NCBI GenBank assembly: GCA_000149265.1 | Contig: CH003241.1 | Location: forward strand, 356,580-420,579 | Length of the DNA stretch: 64,000 nt | Direction: 5' to 3' | DNA from: Ciona savignyi | Lineage: Eukaryota > Chordata > Ascidiacea > Phlebobranchia > Cionidae | Shown: positions 48,701 to 57,860 of the stretch, piece by piece | How the letters are laid out: each line of letters opens with the position of its first letter | How positions within the stretch are numbered: position 1 is the first letter of the stretch | Program-made: the position numbers and the translations under genes | The notes under the pieces: model-generated | What the model was told of the DNA's origin: nothing | Databases searched by the model: none | Seen by the model: only the letters and a program-made list of their open reading frames with translations

Positions 48701-51700
48701 CTTGTTGCAGTAGTTTGCTCGGCTGTGGTTTTGCTAAACAGTGCAGTTGTTGGTATACCTACCAACAGACATGTATTGTTATAATAGCATATAACACCAA
48801 TCAAGTTTGTAAATCAGTGAAAGTAGAAATACCATATGCTTACTTGTTGCAGTAGTTTGCTGGGAAGTGTCATTGCTAAAGGATGTCACAGTTGCTGGTA
48901 TACCTATTATACGCCATAAAGTGCGTGTTAATTAATGAATTTAGGAAGCACTAATTATGTAAACTTTAAAAATTTAAATAACGCATGCTTACTTGTTGCA
49001 GTAGTTTGATCGGCAGTGGTATTGATAAATGATGTCGCAGTTGTCGGTACATCTGTAAACCGTTATGTGTTAATATGCTATTAGGAAATAACTGCAGTCT
49101 GAATACTATAGAGTGCAGACAACATATAAAATACAAATTACAGTTTTTTGATGTAGGTTGGGTTTAGACAATGATTTATTGGAATACAACTAAAAGCGTC
49201 ACTGCGTATTTAATAAACATTATTATATTATTTGACCTCATAATTAAAGATTTCTTTTATGTTAATATAAGGGATTAAAGCAGACAGATATAAACGGTTT
49301 GCTATAGTGATCAAGTTCTTCTATTAATTGTTTGTCTTGCCGAGAATTACCTTGAGGTTTTTATAAAACGGATCCTTGCTGCAATCTTTTGTATTTTTTA
49401 TTTGCTAGCAACCCTTTTTTGGCTTGCTATTTATTTATTTTTTCTTATTTCTTATTTATTTATTTTAACATTTTATTTGTTTGGTTCCTTTTTTTGTTAT
49501 TTATGGTGCACTACTGTAGTGCTCCTTTTTCACACTCCTAAATAAGTATTAAATCAAATGCATTAGTGTTATGCAATTTGTGTGTTTTAATGAGAATATT
49601 TAATGTAAATATGACCGGGTACGTGTGCTTGAAACTAATAGTGTCATCTGACAATAGTGGAATTTCATTTTAGGGGATTTTCTTTTTGCACTCTGGTCCA
49701 CGCTTTCGGGCCACACCTTCTCCACGCTTTTCGGGCAACACCTCCCCTCTAAAGCCGGTTCCCCCTTAGTAGAGGTCGCGCTTTACCGCACACTCTTCTT
49801 CAGGGCTCTAAATCGTTTGGTCTTAATTAAATTTTGATTGCTGTTCTTTTCAACTAGGTTTGGCGGCCGCGTCCGCTATATTTATTAATTTATAGCCTTT
49901 TTTACTAAAGTGTTTTAACCATTGTTCGTTTTGCCGTCTTTTCCCGTTCCTATATATATCGTGATTATATTCGTTTGCCATATTTAAAAACAGGGGCAAA
50001 AAATGAATAAACTAAAACTAAACTAAAATAAAAGTCCAAACATTCAGCATGTCATTTAGCATTACTGCAAGTTTTAACCTGATTAGATAAATCTCTTTTA
50101 TTGATAATTTTGGCGACGGGGCATGACTTTTCGTATTGAAAGCGAAACCATAACAAAGCTGTTAAAACGCATAATTTACTTCGCAAAAATTCAAAAAGTT
50201 GCCCATCGCCAATTCAGTGGCACGTGATGGTGTAAGAGCGTCAGCGGTCTGTACGAAGCCAAAATAGTTTTCGATCGTACGGTCGTGTGGCCAAATGGTT
50301 AACGCTTCCGATACATATACCTACTCTTATACAAAAAACGGTCCTAGTGACGAACCCATCATGAGTTCGAAACTTAGCTCGGTAAAAAAAAAAATAGTTT
50401 TCGATCTTTTACGGTCGTATGGCCGAATGGTTAACGCGACCGATACATATACCGACTCATATACAAAAACGGTCCTAGTCATGAGCCCATCTTGGGTTCA
50501 AAACTTGGCCCGGTAAAAAAAAAATGTTCGATCTTAACCAGCCGGGAATTAGTTAAGGACCTTAGCGAATGTTAGGTGAACATCGTTTATTGGATTGAAC
50601 TATACCGCCAGCAATGTATCCGTCATTCATCATAATGCAATAACTTCGGAAAACCCGATTCGGTCAGAGGTGATTTCAGGTGTAATGATAACGTCCCTTA
50701 CACTATCTACCATTAATGAGAATAAAACATAAATATCCTATCCTTACTACTATTGCAACCGTTGAGCACGTTTTTGGAGCATATCCGAATTTGTGTTGTA
50801 ATACATTACTCATGCGACTTTATAGTTATTACATAGAACTACAATAATTGCCTATAGTTACAGCGTATATCTTATATATATATGTGATTATAGGATAGGA
50901 TAGGATAGGATATTCATCTTTATCCCCGTGAATGGGAAAACCAATAAGGGGGTTAATACACGGGCAGTCAGATCACCTCGCGTCCACCGTCGGGTTACCG
51001 GAGCTATTGCAGTGTGTTGTATATGATAGACACGTTCCTTCAATTTGGTAGAACCTATTAATCCGCTGGGTTCAGGCAATGTCCGTAAAGTGTCTTGCCC
51101 AAGGACACAACCGACTAGCTAGCGACCAGTTTCGCACCTTCAACCTTTCGATTGAAAGGCGACGAACTTAACCGTTAGACCAACGGGCCGGACGTGTTTA
51201 TAAAACACTAACCTGTAGCATTCCTTTGGCATATATAACCTGCTTGAACATCGCATGTTGTTTGGTTCCACTCAAATCCAGGTGAAAAACTATAAATCGA
51301 ACCCGCAACCACGCAATTTTCTTGCGTTTGCAAGCTTGGCTCGCCAGCTGCCCAGTTGGTGTAGCTGCTCGGAGTCAAGTAGCTACCATCGGACCACGTA
51401 AAGTTATGAGATGGGTGGACGACGTGTTCCAGGCCAATGTAGAACAAATAAGGTGGGACTAAAAATGTTTTAACTAAATATAGGCAAGTATACTTATACA
51501 GAGTTAATTGATGGTGGAAACTGGATACCAAAGTTGTATTTGATTCAATTGCATAATATAGGCAAATCTAGGCGTAAAGGCTCTGTTTTTCGTTTTAATT
51601 ACTTTAAGCCCGATGAAGCAAGAATCAACACCCTCGAAGAGCCAAGATTTTAATAAAGATTTACCGGACCCTCGACAGGTATTATAAAGTTCGTTACTGT

Positions 51701-52121
51701 ATAGTCCGATAGCCTACTTAGTGAACATTTTAAAAAATGCAAGAAGGGGGAGTATTGAGGAAACTGGACTCTTAAACTATACAAAATTAATTTTAACCTT
51801 GCCTCAAACAATAATCTGAAACCCAGAACTCTAACTCGAACCTCTTGCACTCTATAGGTTATAGCATCTGGTCCTCGTTGTTTATGGTTGCTTATTACCT
51901 GTTAAGTTTCCGATCTTTTGAACAAGGAAATTCTGAACTTCAGCAGAGTTAATAACCACCGGAATGGCGCTATGTCCAGCACAAGCCAAATTCACTGTCG
52001 TTTTATTATTCACAGATGAATATTCGATTAAGTATTCGACTGTGCCAAGACGGTCCCAGGTTTGACCTAGCGCTCTTGGAATTAGGACAAATAACATACA
52101 AACCAAAACACATTGGATCAT
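36728..52121 (-). CDS. C-type lectin / mucin-like / transmembrane protein with tandem micro-exon array
   Basis: About 35 exons, nearly all phase 1. Exon 1 (52121-51899): signal peptide MIQCVLVCMLFVLIPRALG and the first half of a C-type lectin domain. Exon 2 (51458-51213): the second half with FTWSDGSYLTPSSYTNWAAG, ENCVVAG and AGYICQR; four canonical Cys are present, but the usual EPN and WND calcium motifs read EPS and WNQ. Then 19 repeat exons of 57 or 60 nt (49052 down to 43175), exons 43088-43005, 42752-42690 and 42178-42056 (Thr-rich), a TM exon 41390-41273 (ATASVMVVALNGLIKCLTK), and tail exons 41217-41180, 40550-40302, 40219-40103, 39827-39777, 39615-39562, 38733-38635, 38177-38136, 37577-37479, 37004-36948, 36795-36728. 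Sum 2859 nt, 952 residues, in frame. Probably a heavily glycosylated type I surface protein; ligand unknown. A 175 bp gap may hide another repeat. Confidence 0.8.
37210..37374. repeat. Intronic duplication, paired with 40678-40837
   Basis: About 160 bp sharing CTTATTAAAAACAAACGATATAAAG and GCATTAACTAGAAATATGGTTG with the copy at 40678-40837, roughly 90 percent identical by eye. Same orientation, both in introns of the tail region, suggesting older segmental duplication there. Confidence 0.8.
37676..37878 (+). mobile_element. SINE-A copy, 3' truncated
   Basis: CGGTTAATTTGGTGGTTTAGTGC head, AGGTTACAGGTTCTGAACTTGG, then loss of the tail after the CCAAATGTAAAGGAACG block. Confidence 0.75.
38386..38560 (+). 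mobile_element. SINE-A copy with internal deletion
   Basis: Head GCCGGTTAATCTGGCGGTTAAG and tail CATAGGGATAAACATGAATATCCTACC are joined by a deletion; a run of 12 C replaces the CCCCCTTGG motif. Confidence 0.85.
38970..39210 (+). mobile_element. Two SINE-B copies
   Basis: Copies at about 38970-39060 (shortened middle) and 39093-39210, with GGTCATGTGGCTGAATGGTTAATGCG and GAGTCCATCATGGGATCGAAAC. Between tail exons of the lectin-mucin gene. Confidence 0.8.
39411..39468. repeat. Inverted repeat with adjacent short tandem repeat
   Basis: GCCTGTCTGAATGTTAGC (39411-39428) is complementary to GCTAACATTTCAGACAGGC (39450-39468) with a 21 bp loop. To the right, CACAATACTGTATGGCAGG-like units repeat three to four times up to about 39535. 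Confidence 0.85.
42349..42612 (+). mobile_element. SINE-A copy
   Basis: CCGGTTAGTCTGGTGGTCAAG head to ATCCTATCCTATCCTA tail, with a short deletion after GGTTCAAAACTGG. A SINE-B copy follows at about 42786-42868. Confidence 0.85.
43653..43827. other. Assembly gap (175 N)
   Basis: A run of N flanked by SINE-A tail motifs (AGGATAGGATA left, GAGGATAAATATTCATATT right) inside the repeat-exon array. Probably an unresolved SINE, and possibly a missing repeat exon. Confidence 0.99.
44279..44298. repeat. TA dinucleotide microsatellite
   Basis: About ten TA units in the intron between two repeat exons. Confidence 0.9.
45153..45467. mobile_element. Non-autonomous hAT element (MITE) with target-site duplication
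   Basis: Left end CAGCGCTTCCCAACC and right end GGTTGGGAAACACTG are imperfect inverted repeats of the hAT type. Both sides carry the same 8 bp, TTCTAGCA (45145-45152 and 45468-45475), the target-duplication length of hAT transposases. The 315 bp body has no transposase frame. Inserted in a SINE-like intron segment of the repeat-exon array. Confidence 0.92.
45660..45717 (-). pseudogene. Decayed copy of the mucin-like repeat exon
   Basis: Recognisable as a repeat exon (CATCATTAAGCAATACAACAG on the minus strand) but only 58 nt long. The net loss of two bases shifts the frame to an early stop, and the donor reads GCATGC instead of GTAAGT. Confidence 0.75.
46886..47046. repeat. Recent partial duplication of a repeat exon and its intron
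   Basis: This 161 bp matches 46123-46283 with about one mismatch, offset 763 bp. It contains the acceptor and first 37 nt of the repeat exon but lacks the donor half, so it cannot act as a standard exon. The 315 bp to its left (46570-46885) is unlike the rest of the array and carries repeated ATAATATGACCA / ATAATATAACCA motifs. Confidence 0.88.
49660..50025 (+). repeat. Interspersed repeat family C, long copy
   Basis: Aligns with 7725-8070 from GTGGAATTTCATTTT to AATAAACTAAAACTAAACT, with a GGTTTGGCGGCCGCGTCC block shared with the other copies. Confidence 0.75.
50278..50523 (+). mobile_element. Two SINE-B copies sharing a flank
   Basis: Copies at 50278-50393 and 50410-50523. AAAATAGTTTTCGATC precedes the first and recurs between the two, so this pair arose by tandem duplication of element plus flank. 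Confidence 0.85.
50890..51191 (-). mobile_element. SINE-A copy, near full length
   Basis: Four AGGAT units at left, complete body, and head ending GTTAGACCAACGGGCCGGAC. Confidence 0.92.
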
Positions 52122-52339
52122 TTTGCCTGTTTTAATGATATATTTTTCTGCAAAAATCTCTGTGAGGACGAAAAATAAAAAATAAAAGAATACTTGGTAT
52201 ACTTGCAAACAACGTTTTGTTTCTCTTTTATCGGTCGTATTTTGTTGGACAGTAACTTATTTTCAACCAACTACTGCTATTTTTCCAACAATAGGTGCTT
52301 CTACCTAAAACTGCTTCTGCCTCATTGTACATACTTTAC

Positions 52340-52637
52340 CTGGATCGCATACCGAATAATCTGGGTGAAGTCGAATTTTCTCGAATTAGTAAGTTGTATT
52401 CCGAATCCATTTCGTATTTCACGAAACTGATAGGACGCAATACAAATAGAATGTAAGGTACGCACAAGCCGTCGACGTCATCCGACCCAGAAGACTTGGA
52501 AATTCTTGGAAAGTTTTGACTTGGTGATATCACTATAGGAATACGCTGTATGTCGTTATATAGTACAAAAGGTCTAACCGGAATGAGTATTGACATTTTA
52601 ACGGGGTAAACTGGGTAATTTGGTGACACAGGAACAA
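52340..52637 (-). other. Unassigned open frame ending at a donor-like site
   Basis: Minus-strand frame of about 97 codons between two genes, running into GATCCAG then GTAAAG. It contains RISKSSGSDDVDG and NLLIRENSTSPRLFGMRS. It ends in phase 2, which does not fit the lectin gene's first coding exon. May be chance, or an exon of an untraced gene. Confidence 0.2.
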
Positions 52638-52915
52638 TTTCCTGTTCCTTTTAAAAGATTAGTTGTTTTTGAAAAGAATAACTGATTTCCCACGTTTTTT
52701 TTAAATCCACATTAATTTAAATCAAAAGAGCAAGAATGTCAAATATTTGGTTAAAACTGTCAGCATATCAAATATTATTACTTTTCTTTTTTTGATTCTC
52801 TTTGGATACTGTTTACGAAAAATTCCCCAATCGTATAAGTTCGCCACAAAATGTAAATAATATGCCAACGGGTTAGCATGTTAGAGAAACAAACCAGCAG
52901 CGGATCATTACAGGT

Positions 52916-55900
52916 TCACTCTATATTGTTTTTATTTAACTTGTCATAAGTTTCTAAAGTACTACACCACCAAACCGATTGCTTTCTACCGCCACCTTCC
53001 GGTGCATTTTTATTTATTATGTCCACTGGAGGTGGCGACGGCGAGTCGCTTTTATCTTGTTTCAAAGACTGTACGAAATCTTTGACAATTGACCATTTCG
53101 TGTTGTACTTTTTCCATTCGGGTTCGCTTGCCGCTTCTATTTTGGTGCAAAAACCGTGAATTCGTTCCGTAATTTCTGCGTTTGCATCGCTATTATTGCC
53201 AGTGGCATTAGAACATGTAGCTGTGCTGTCATCCAGTTTGTAAGATGCTGTGATCGAGGTTCGTCGTGGTAGCGAAACTCTGTGTAACGGAACATTTTAG
53301 GTTGGCCTTCCAATTGTGTATATATGTGTGTGTTATTTTAACTTTTAGGGGATATGTATCAAGTTTTAGGTCATTTTAGTGCATCGCCAGCAAAAGGGTT
53401 ACAGATTTGAAACTGGTCGATAGCTAGTCGGTTCTGTCCCTTGGTCACAGCACTTTATATGTCCGGTAACCCGACAGCGGGCGCAAGGTGATCTGACGAT
53501 TGCCCGTGCGTTTTCTCATTTACAGCGACAAACATAAATATCTTATTCTTTTGCGCATTAAATTTTGAACTCAGCACCCATCGGATACTTTTCCGCAACA
53601 CAACCGCCCAATTAATATTTTACATATTTTCACCCCTACAACTCATTACCGGGAATTTCTTCTTTCGGACACTTCGGCGGAACATTCCGGCGGCGGAACA
53701 CTGGACGATCGTCGTAATCTCCGCGCCACGTACCGGCTAAAATCCGGTTTAGTCCGGTTTTTCTGTTGACTCTGCTGCAGACACAGCAAAGCTTGCGCCG
53801 ATGTTGTGCTCCTGGAAGACGCAGGTCTGATAGGGCGTGTTATGGACACTGTGGCTGGTCGTAATGCGCCCGAGTTCCCGTGCAGCAGGTTCTGATCATT
53901 CAATTCCGAATTTTTTCGCAGTGCATCGGGAATCGTCTGTTAATAAAATGGTTGCCTTATAAAAATTGAATGAAAATGAGCACCACAGTTTTTAAACTTG
54001 ATCCTGCCAAATGGGTTTGTGGTGTCCACTTAAAAAAAGTAGCCTGTTGCACCTTAAATATATATTATTTCGATGTATAGATAATGTAAATAAACACGAC
54101 TGATGAACGGCCATGTGATCAAATGGTAAACGCGACTGATTCACATACCGATTTTAACAGAAAAAAAACATGTTTTAGAGAAGAGATAATCTTGGAAAAT
54201 GACGAGATCATCTTCTGTTGTTGATAAATTATACGCACCGGCATTTCTAAGTCGTGAAAGGAGAAAACGGTTGATTCGGATGTGCTCCTGCGTCTGGACA
54301 TCGCTGAAATGGCCTCGTCTCTCTCTGCAAGCCGCGTCACCAGTTTCCTCTCGAGCGTGTTCGTCTGTGCAGGGGAATCCACCGATGACGTAGTACTTGA
54401 TGACGCAAGATCAGTAATGGTGACCAAGCTGGTGCTTGGAGGCGAGATGCGGTTCGGTCTTCTTGATCGTTTTTGATGCAAACCTCGCGCCAGGTATAAA
54501 CTTGAAATCGCCTTAAAAATTTGCCTAACGGTTAATATATGTGAAAATTACCATTGCCTCTCGCTTTTTTATTACGAAACACATCTTAATGGTTTATAAT
54601 AAAACGGCGGCAAAGTACATCTATAGCAAAAACAGCAGGAGAAATATATATATGTGGGTAATAGTTCACATGAGCCCAGCCCATTTTAAATTGTGTTTCA
54701 ATAGGGTGTTGTTACGAACAGCTTACCTCTTCACGCTGACACGCCATAGCATTCGGCCACACGTGTAACCTATACCCACGGTTTGATGCTCGTGTGGATT
54801 ACTTGCCTAGAATAAAACTCTTGTCGGTTGATAACCATGTTGGTTGAAACCCGTGTATTCTAATTCCATATAAAAACGTTTATAAACACAAGTCCACATA
54901 CCTCAATTTCTGCCATGGCTGTGCGGTCACGTGCCGATGATAGTCTCGAACCAGACCGTAGGTTGTTTGACTTTGGTCGATTGGCGTATATTCCTATCAT
55001 CACGTGATCTCTTACCGCCTGATTGCGGTCATGCCAGATTTCGTCAGCTGTGGTTAAATTTGAGAAATAATTTATTCTCGAAAAAAAAATGGTTGTATGC
55101 CCATGATTATCTCCTTAGATCGAAAAAAGGATTGGGCGTTATATCCATGGAATAAAGTCAGCCCGTGACCATAGTGGGATTACCTGAGCTATTGTAGTGT
55201 GTGTCTTTACAATGTAGATATTGAAATAGTTTTTAACGAATAAATCCAGAATGTACAGGCAACGCCTGTTTAGTGCTCTGATGTGGAATACCACACACCA
55301 GCTAACGGTTGGTTTCGATCAATTACCTTTCAGTTTTGCAGTCCAACGCGCTACGAACATGCCAATCGATTTTACTAAATTGGTGGTTTATACAAGAAAT
55401 ATCTGAAAACTGTATTTAAATGTAATATTTTCTGGTAACAATTCGTGTCGCGGCTTAGATCGGCGCCTATGTTATTATAGGTACCGGGTTGCATCATGGC
55501 CAATTGCATCACGGCCAAGGTTTTCTCCACATAGGATAGGATAGGATAGGATATTCATCTTTATCCCCGTGAATGGGAAAACCAAGGGGGTTAACACACG
55601 GGCAATCGTCAGATCACCTCGCGCCCATCGTCGGGTTACCGGAGCTATTGCAGTGTGTTGTATATGATAGACACGTTCCTTCAATTTGGTAGAACCCATT
55701 AATCCGCTGGGTTCAGGCAATGTCCGTAAAGTGCCTTGCCCAAGGACACAACCTACTAGCTAACGACCAGTTTCGCACCTGCTACCTTTCGATTGAAATG
55801 CGACGCACTTAACCGTTAGACCAACGGGCCGGACAAACATGCAGGACATTGTACTTTTGTCTAGTTCGCTCACTTGTAGCAGAACTGCCAACGCGACCGA

Positions 55901-56616
55901 TTCATATACAGATTTATTTACAAAACACGGTCTTTATATTGACGAGCCCATTGTGAATCAAAACTTGGTCCGTTAAATATGTTTTCTCGGTCTGATAGAT
56001 TAAATGGATCATTCCATAACGGATTTCGACTTATGTGCTATATACCATATGAACACCCACCTGTTTATTTGTGCAGTCTATTTTGCAATGGTGTTATATT
56101 TGTATTAGTTTAACATAGAATTGTGCTTCAAACAGCATTATTATTCACAGAAATATTTTACATTTATGGATCTTATATATTTGTGTTACAGACGTAAATT
56201 CATAGCAATTAATCATATCCATATATTACCGGTCCAAATCTTGAATTTTTTTTTGTACCAGGATGGGTTTTAAAACCCTGATGTGCTCGTCACCGTTTTT
56301 TGTACAAAATTGGTTGATATATCTTTCGGTTGCGTAAACCATTCGGCTACACCGCGGTACAAAACCTGGGTGGCTAGGTCGTTTTTTAAACGACAAGCTG
56401 TGTGAAAAGCGACAACGCTGGTGATTCGACCACACGCGAATATTTAACAGTTGTATATTTCCACCATTATATAAACAACAAACCTTTTCGTACGTGGTCT
56501 CGTTCAATCACCTTCATTTTCTTCATGTGTTCGCCTTTGCGAAGAATCTCGTTCTTTAGCAAGGCGTATTTGACGTGGTGCGTCAGCCGCTCCGGTTCTT
56601 CACTTATATCATCCAT
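52916..56616 (-). CDS. Unrecognised 400-residue Ser/Arg-rich protein
   Basis: Five exons (56616-56484, 55047-54902, 54511-54239, 53936-53650, 53279-52916) join in phases 1, 0, 0, 2 to 1203 nt, stop TGA at 52918. The start ATG is in MDDISEEPERLTHHVKYALL. Residues about 1-60 look helical and charged (LKNEILRKGEHMKKMKVIERD). The middle is Ser/Arg/Thr-rich and probably disordered (SGSRLSSARDR, KRSRRPNRISPPSTS, ERKLVTRLAERDEAISAMSR, RRLRRSSSVPPPE). The last exon has a structured-looking part (WKKYNTKWSIVKDFVQSLKQ) and a Pro-rich stretch (SPSPPPVDII). No signal peptide or TM. I recognise no domain; it may be tunicate-restricted or a fast-evolving cytoskeletal or nuclear protein. Introns 1 and 4 carry SINE-A copies. 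Confidence 0.75.
53373..53545 (+). mobile_element. SINE-A copy with deletion
   Basis: ATTTGAAACTGGTCGATAGCTAGTC head part fused to GGTAACCCGACAGCGGGCGCAAGG. Tail decayed. Confidence 0.75.
55532..55834 (-). mobile_element. SINE-A copy, near full length
   Basis: Three AGGAT units then the canonical body. Almost identical to 4951-5241 and 50890-51191, so probably young. In intron 1 of the unrecognised gene. SINE-B pieces lie at about 54108-54170, 55880-55976 and 56250-56365. Confidence 0.92.
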
Positions 56617-57860
56617 GTGGTGAATTCTTTGTACAGGCGACCAACCGCGAAACAGGTCTCACTAAAACTGGACTGCTTTAAACAGCACAAATCCAGCAGG
56701 TTAACTATTTTATTCGATACCAATAAACGCAGTTTCACGTGAGAATACTATAAACACACAAAGCTAAGAACCTTAAGATTTACTTCTCACACCTAAAACA
56801 TATTTGATTATTTATGCAGCATCTGTCAGCTAAAGCACTGTTGGTGTGCGACTAAGAAAGGAAAGCCCAGTTAAGTCGAACCGCCGCACACTCGCTGTAC
56901 ACTATTGTTGCCTGTTAACGTTATACTTGCCGTCTTCGTGAATGGCCTTAATATATTGTTGTTTTTGCGAACAACAATAGCTAGATTTCGCTATTATATT
57001 TTGATAAACTGCGCAACGCGAAATACAAGGCCGTAAAGTCGTTTTGATTATCAGGTTTATAGCCATGATTTACGACCGCGTTCACAGTGTAGATATTCAA
57101 ATCGCCGACTGAGGCTGACGTGCGCACATTTTGCCAGTTACTTTTTACTATTCCACGGAAACCCCTATACACATAACAGCAGCACGAATAAAGCTATTAC
57201 AGAAGTTTACACAACCAGTCTTATACATTGTCCGCTGTTCAACTAACGCTGCCTGCGGTTTTGGTAACGACGCTACAGCCGTCCGTTGCCAGTTAGTTGA
57301 CTTTCCAACGTATTTTAGACTGTCGATAGTGGATACGTGTACAAAGGCGACGACATGCATATCTTAGAACACAAGCGCGTATTTTCTCCGTCCGAACACT
57401 TTCCAAGTTGACTTAACGGTTCCAAAGCGCTCGTTAATACATTGTGTTGATAGAGCAAATGTTTAAACTAATTCACAAGCTAAAATTAATTGTCGTGATT
57501 TATGTAAAGTAAGAAGTGATGGCATAATATATTTGTTCTATCACAACATGCTTGAACATGTTGTCTGACTGTCCGTTTTAACTCTTTCATATTTAGTTTT
57601 ATGGGGAAATGTAAACAGTACCCTTTTCACATATGTAATCAATAACGATATTTTAAAGGCAACACAGCGTTACATTTTAAACTCTGTACTGTTTTAGATG
57701 CTTGTAAAATTTTTGTTTTATTCGTGTATAATATGAATTTACAATGGCGGATTATATCACAAAAGAGCATCAAATGTGAAAACTGTAAAACGAAAAACAG
57801 TACGTTATTAGGGTTTTGTACATTGCTACCCATTACAAGGTATATTGTTTGCAATTGTCT
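56617..57860. other. Intergenic region with an inverted-repeat arm
   Basis: Between the start of the 400-residue gene and the end of the claudin-like gene. Segment 57240-57495 recurs in inverted orientation at 59925-60030. No supported exon. Confidence 0.55.
57240..57495 (+). repeat. Left arm of a dispersed inverted repeat
   Basis: GCCTGCGGTTTTGGTAACGACGCTAC and ACATTGTGTTGATAGAGCAAATGTT match the reverse complement of 59925-60030, with sequence missing between the blocks in the other arm. The arms enclose exons 4-6 of the claudin-like gene. Confidence 0.75.

Larger units (their letters stand above)
43175..49052 (-). repeat. Tandem array of 19 mucin-like repeat exons
   Basis: Exon intervals: 49052-48993, 48903-48844, 48758-48702, 48339-48280, 48190-48131, 48045-47989, 47915-47856, 47496-47437, 47355-47299, 46566-46507, 46159-46100, 46012-45953, 45866-45807, 44986-44927, 44845-44786, 44414-44355, 44243-44184, 43376-43317, 43231-43175. 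Each is 60 or 57 nt, phase 1 at both ends, and encodes variants of SIPANATSLSNTTAQQTTAT. The 3' part (NTTAQQTTAT) is most conserved and carries an N-glycosylation sequon. Thr and Ser density predicts O-glycosylation. Flanking intron DNA is also repeated, in a short form and a long form with SINE-A-like sequence. Confidence 0.9.
49053..51212. other. Large intron between lectin exon 2 and the repeat array
   Basis: Contains repeat C (49660-50025), two SINE-B (50278-50523) and a full SINE-A (50890-51191). I see no further exon. Confidence 0.55.

Noticed and set aside
43175-49052. CRISPR-like regular spacing of near-identical 60 bp units
   Set aside because: Units have splice sites, keep reading phase and are separated by variable introns in animal DNA; they are exons.
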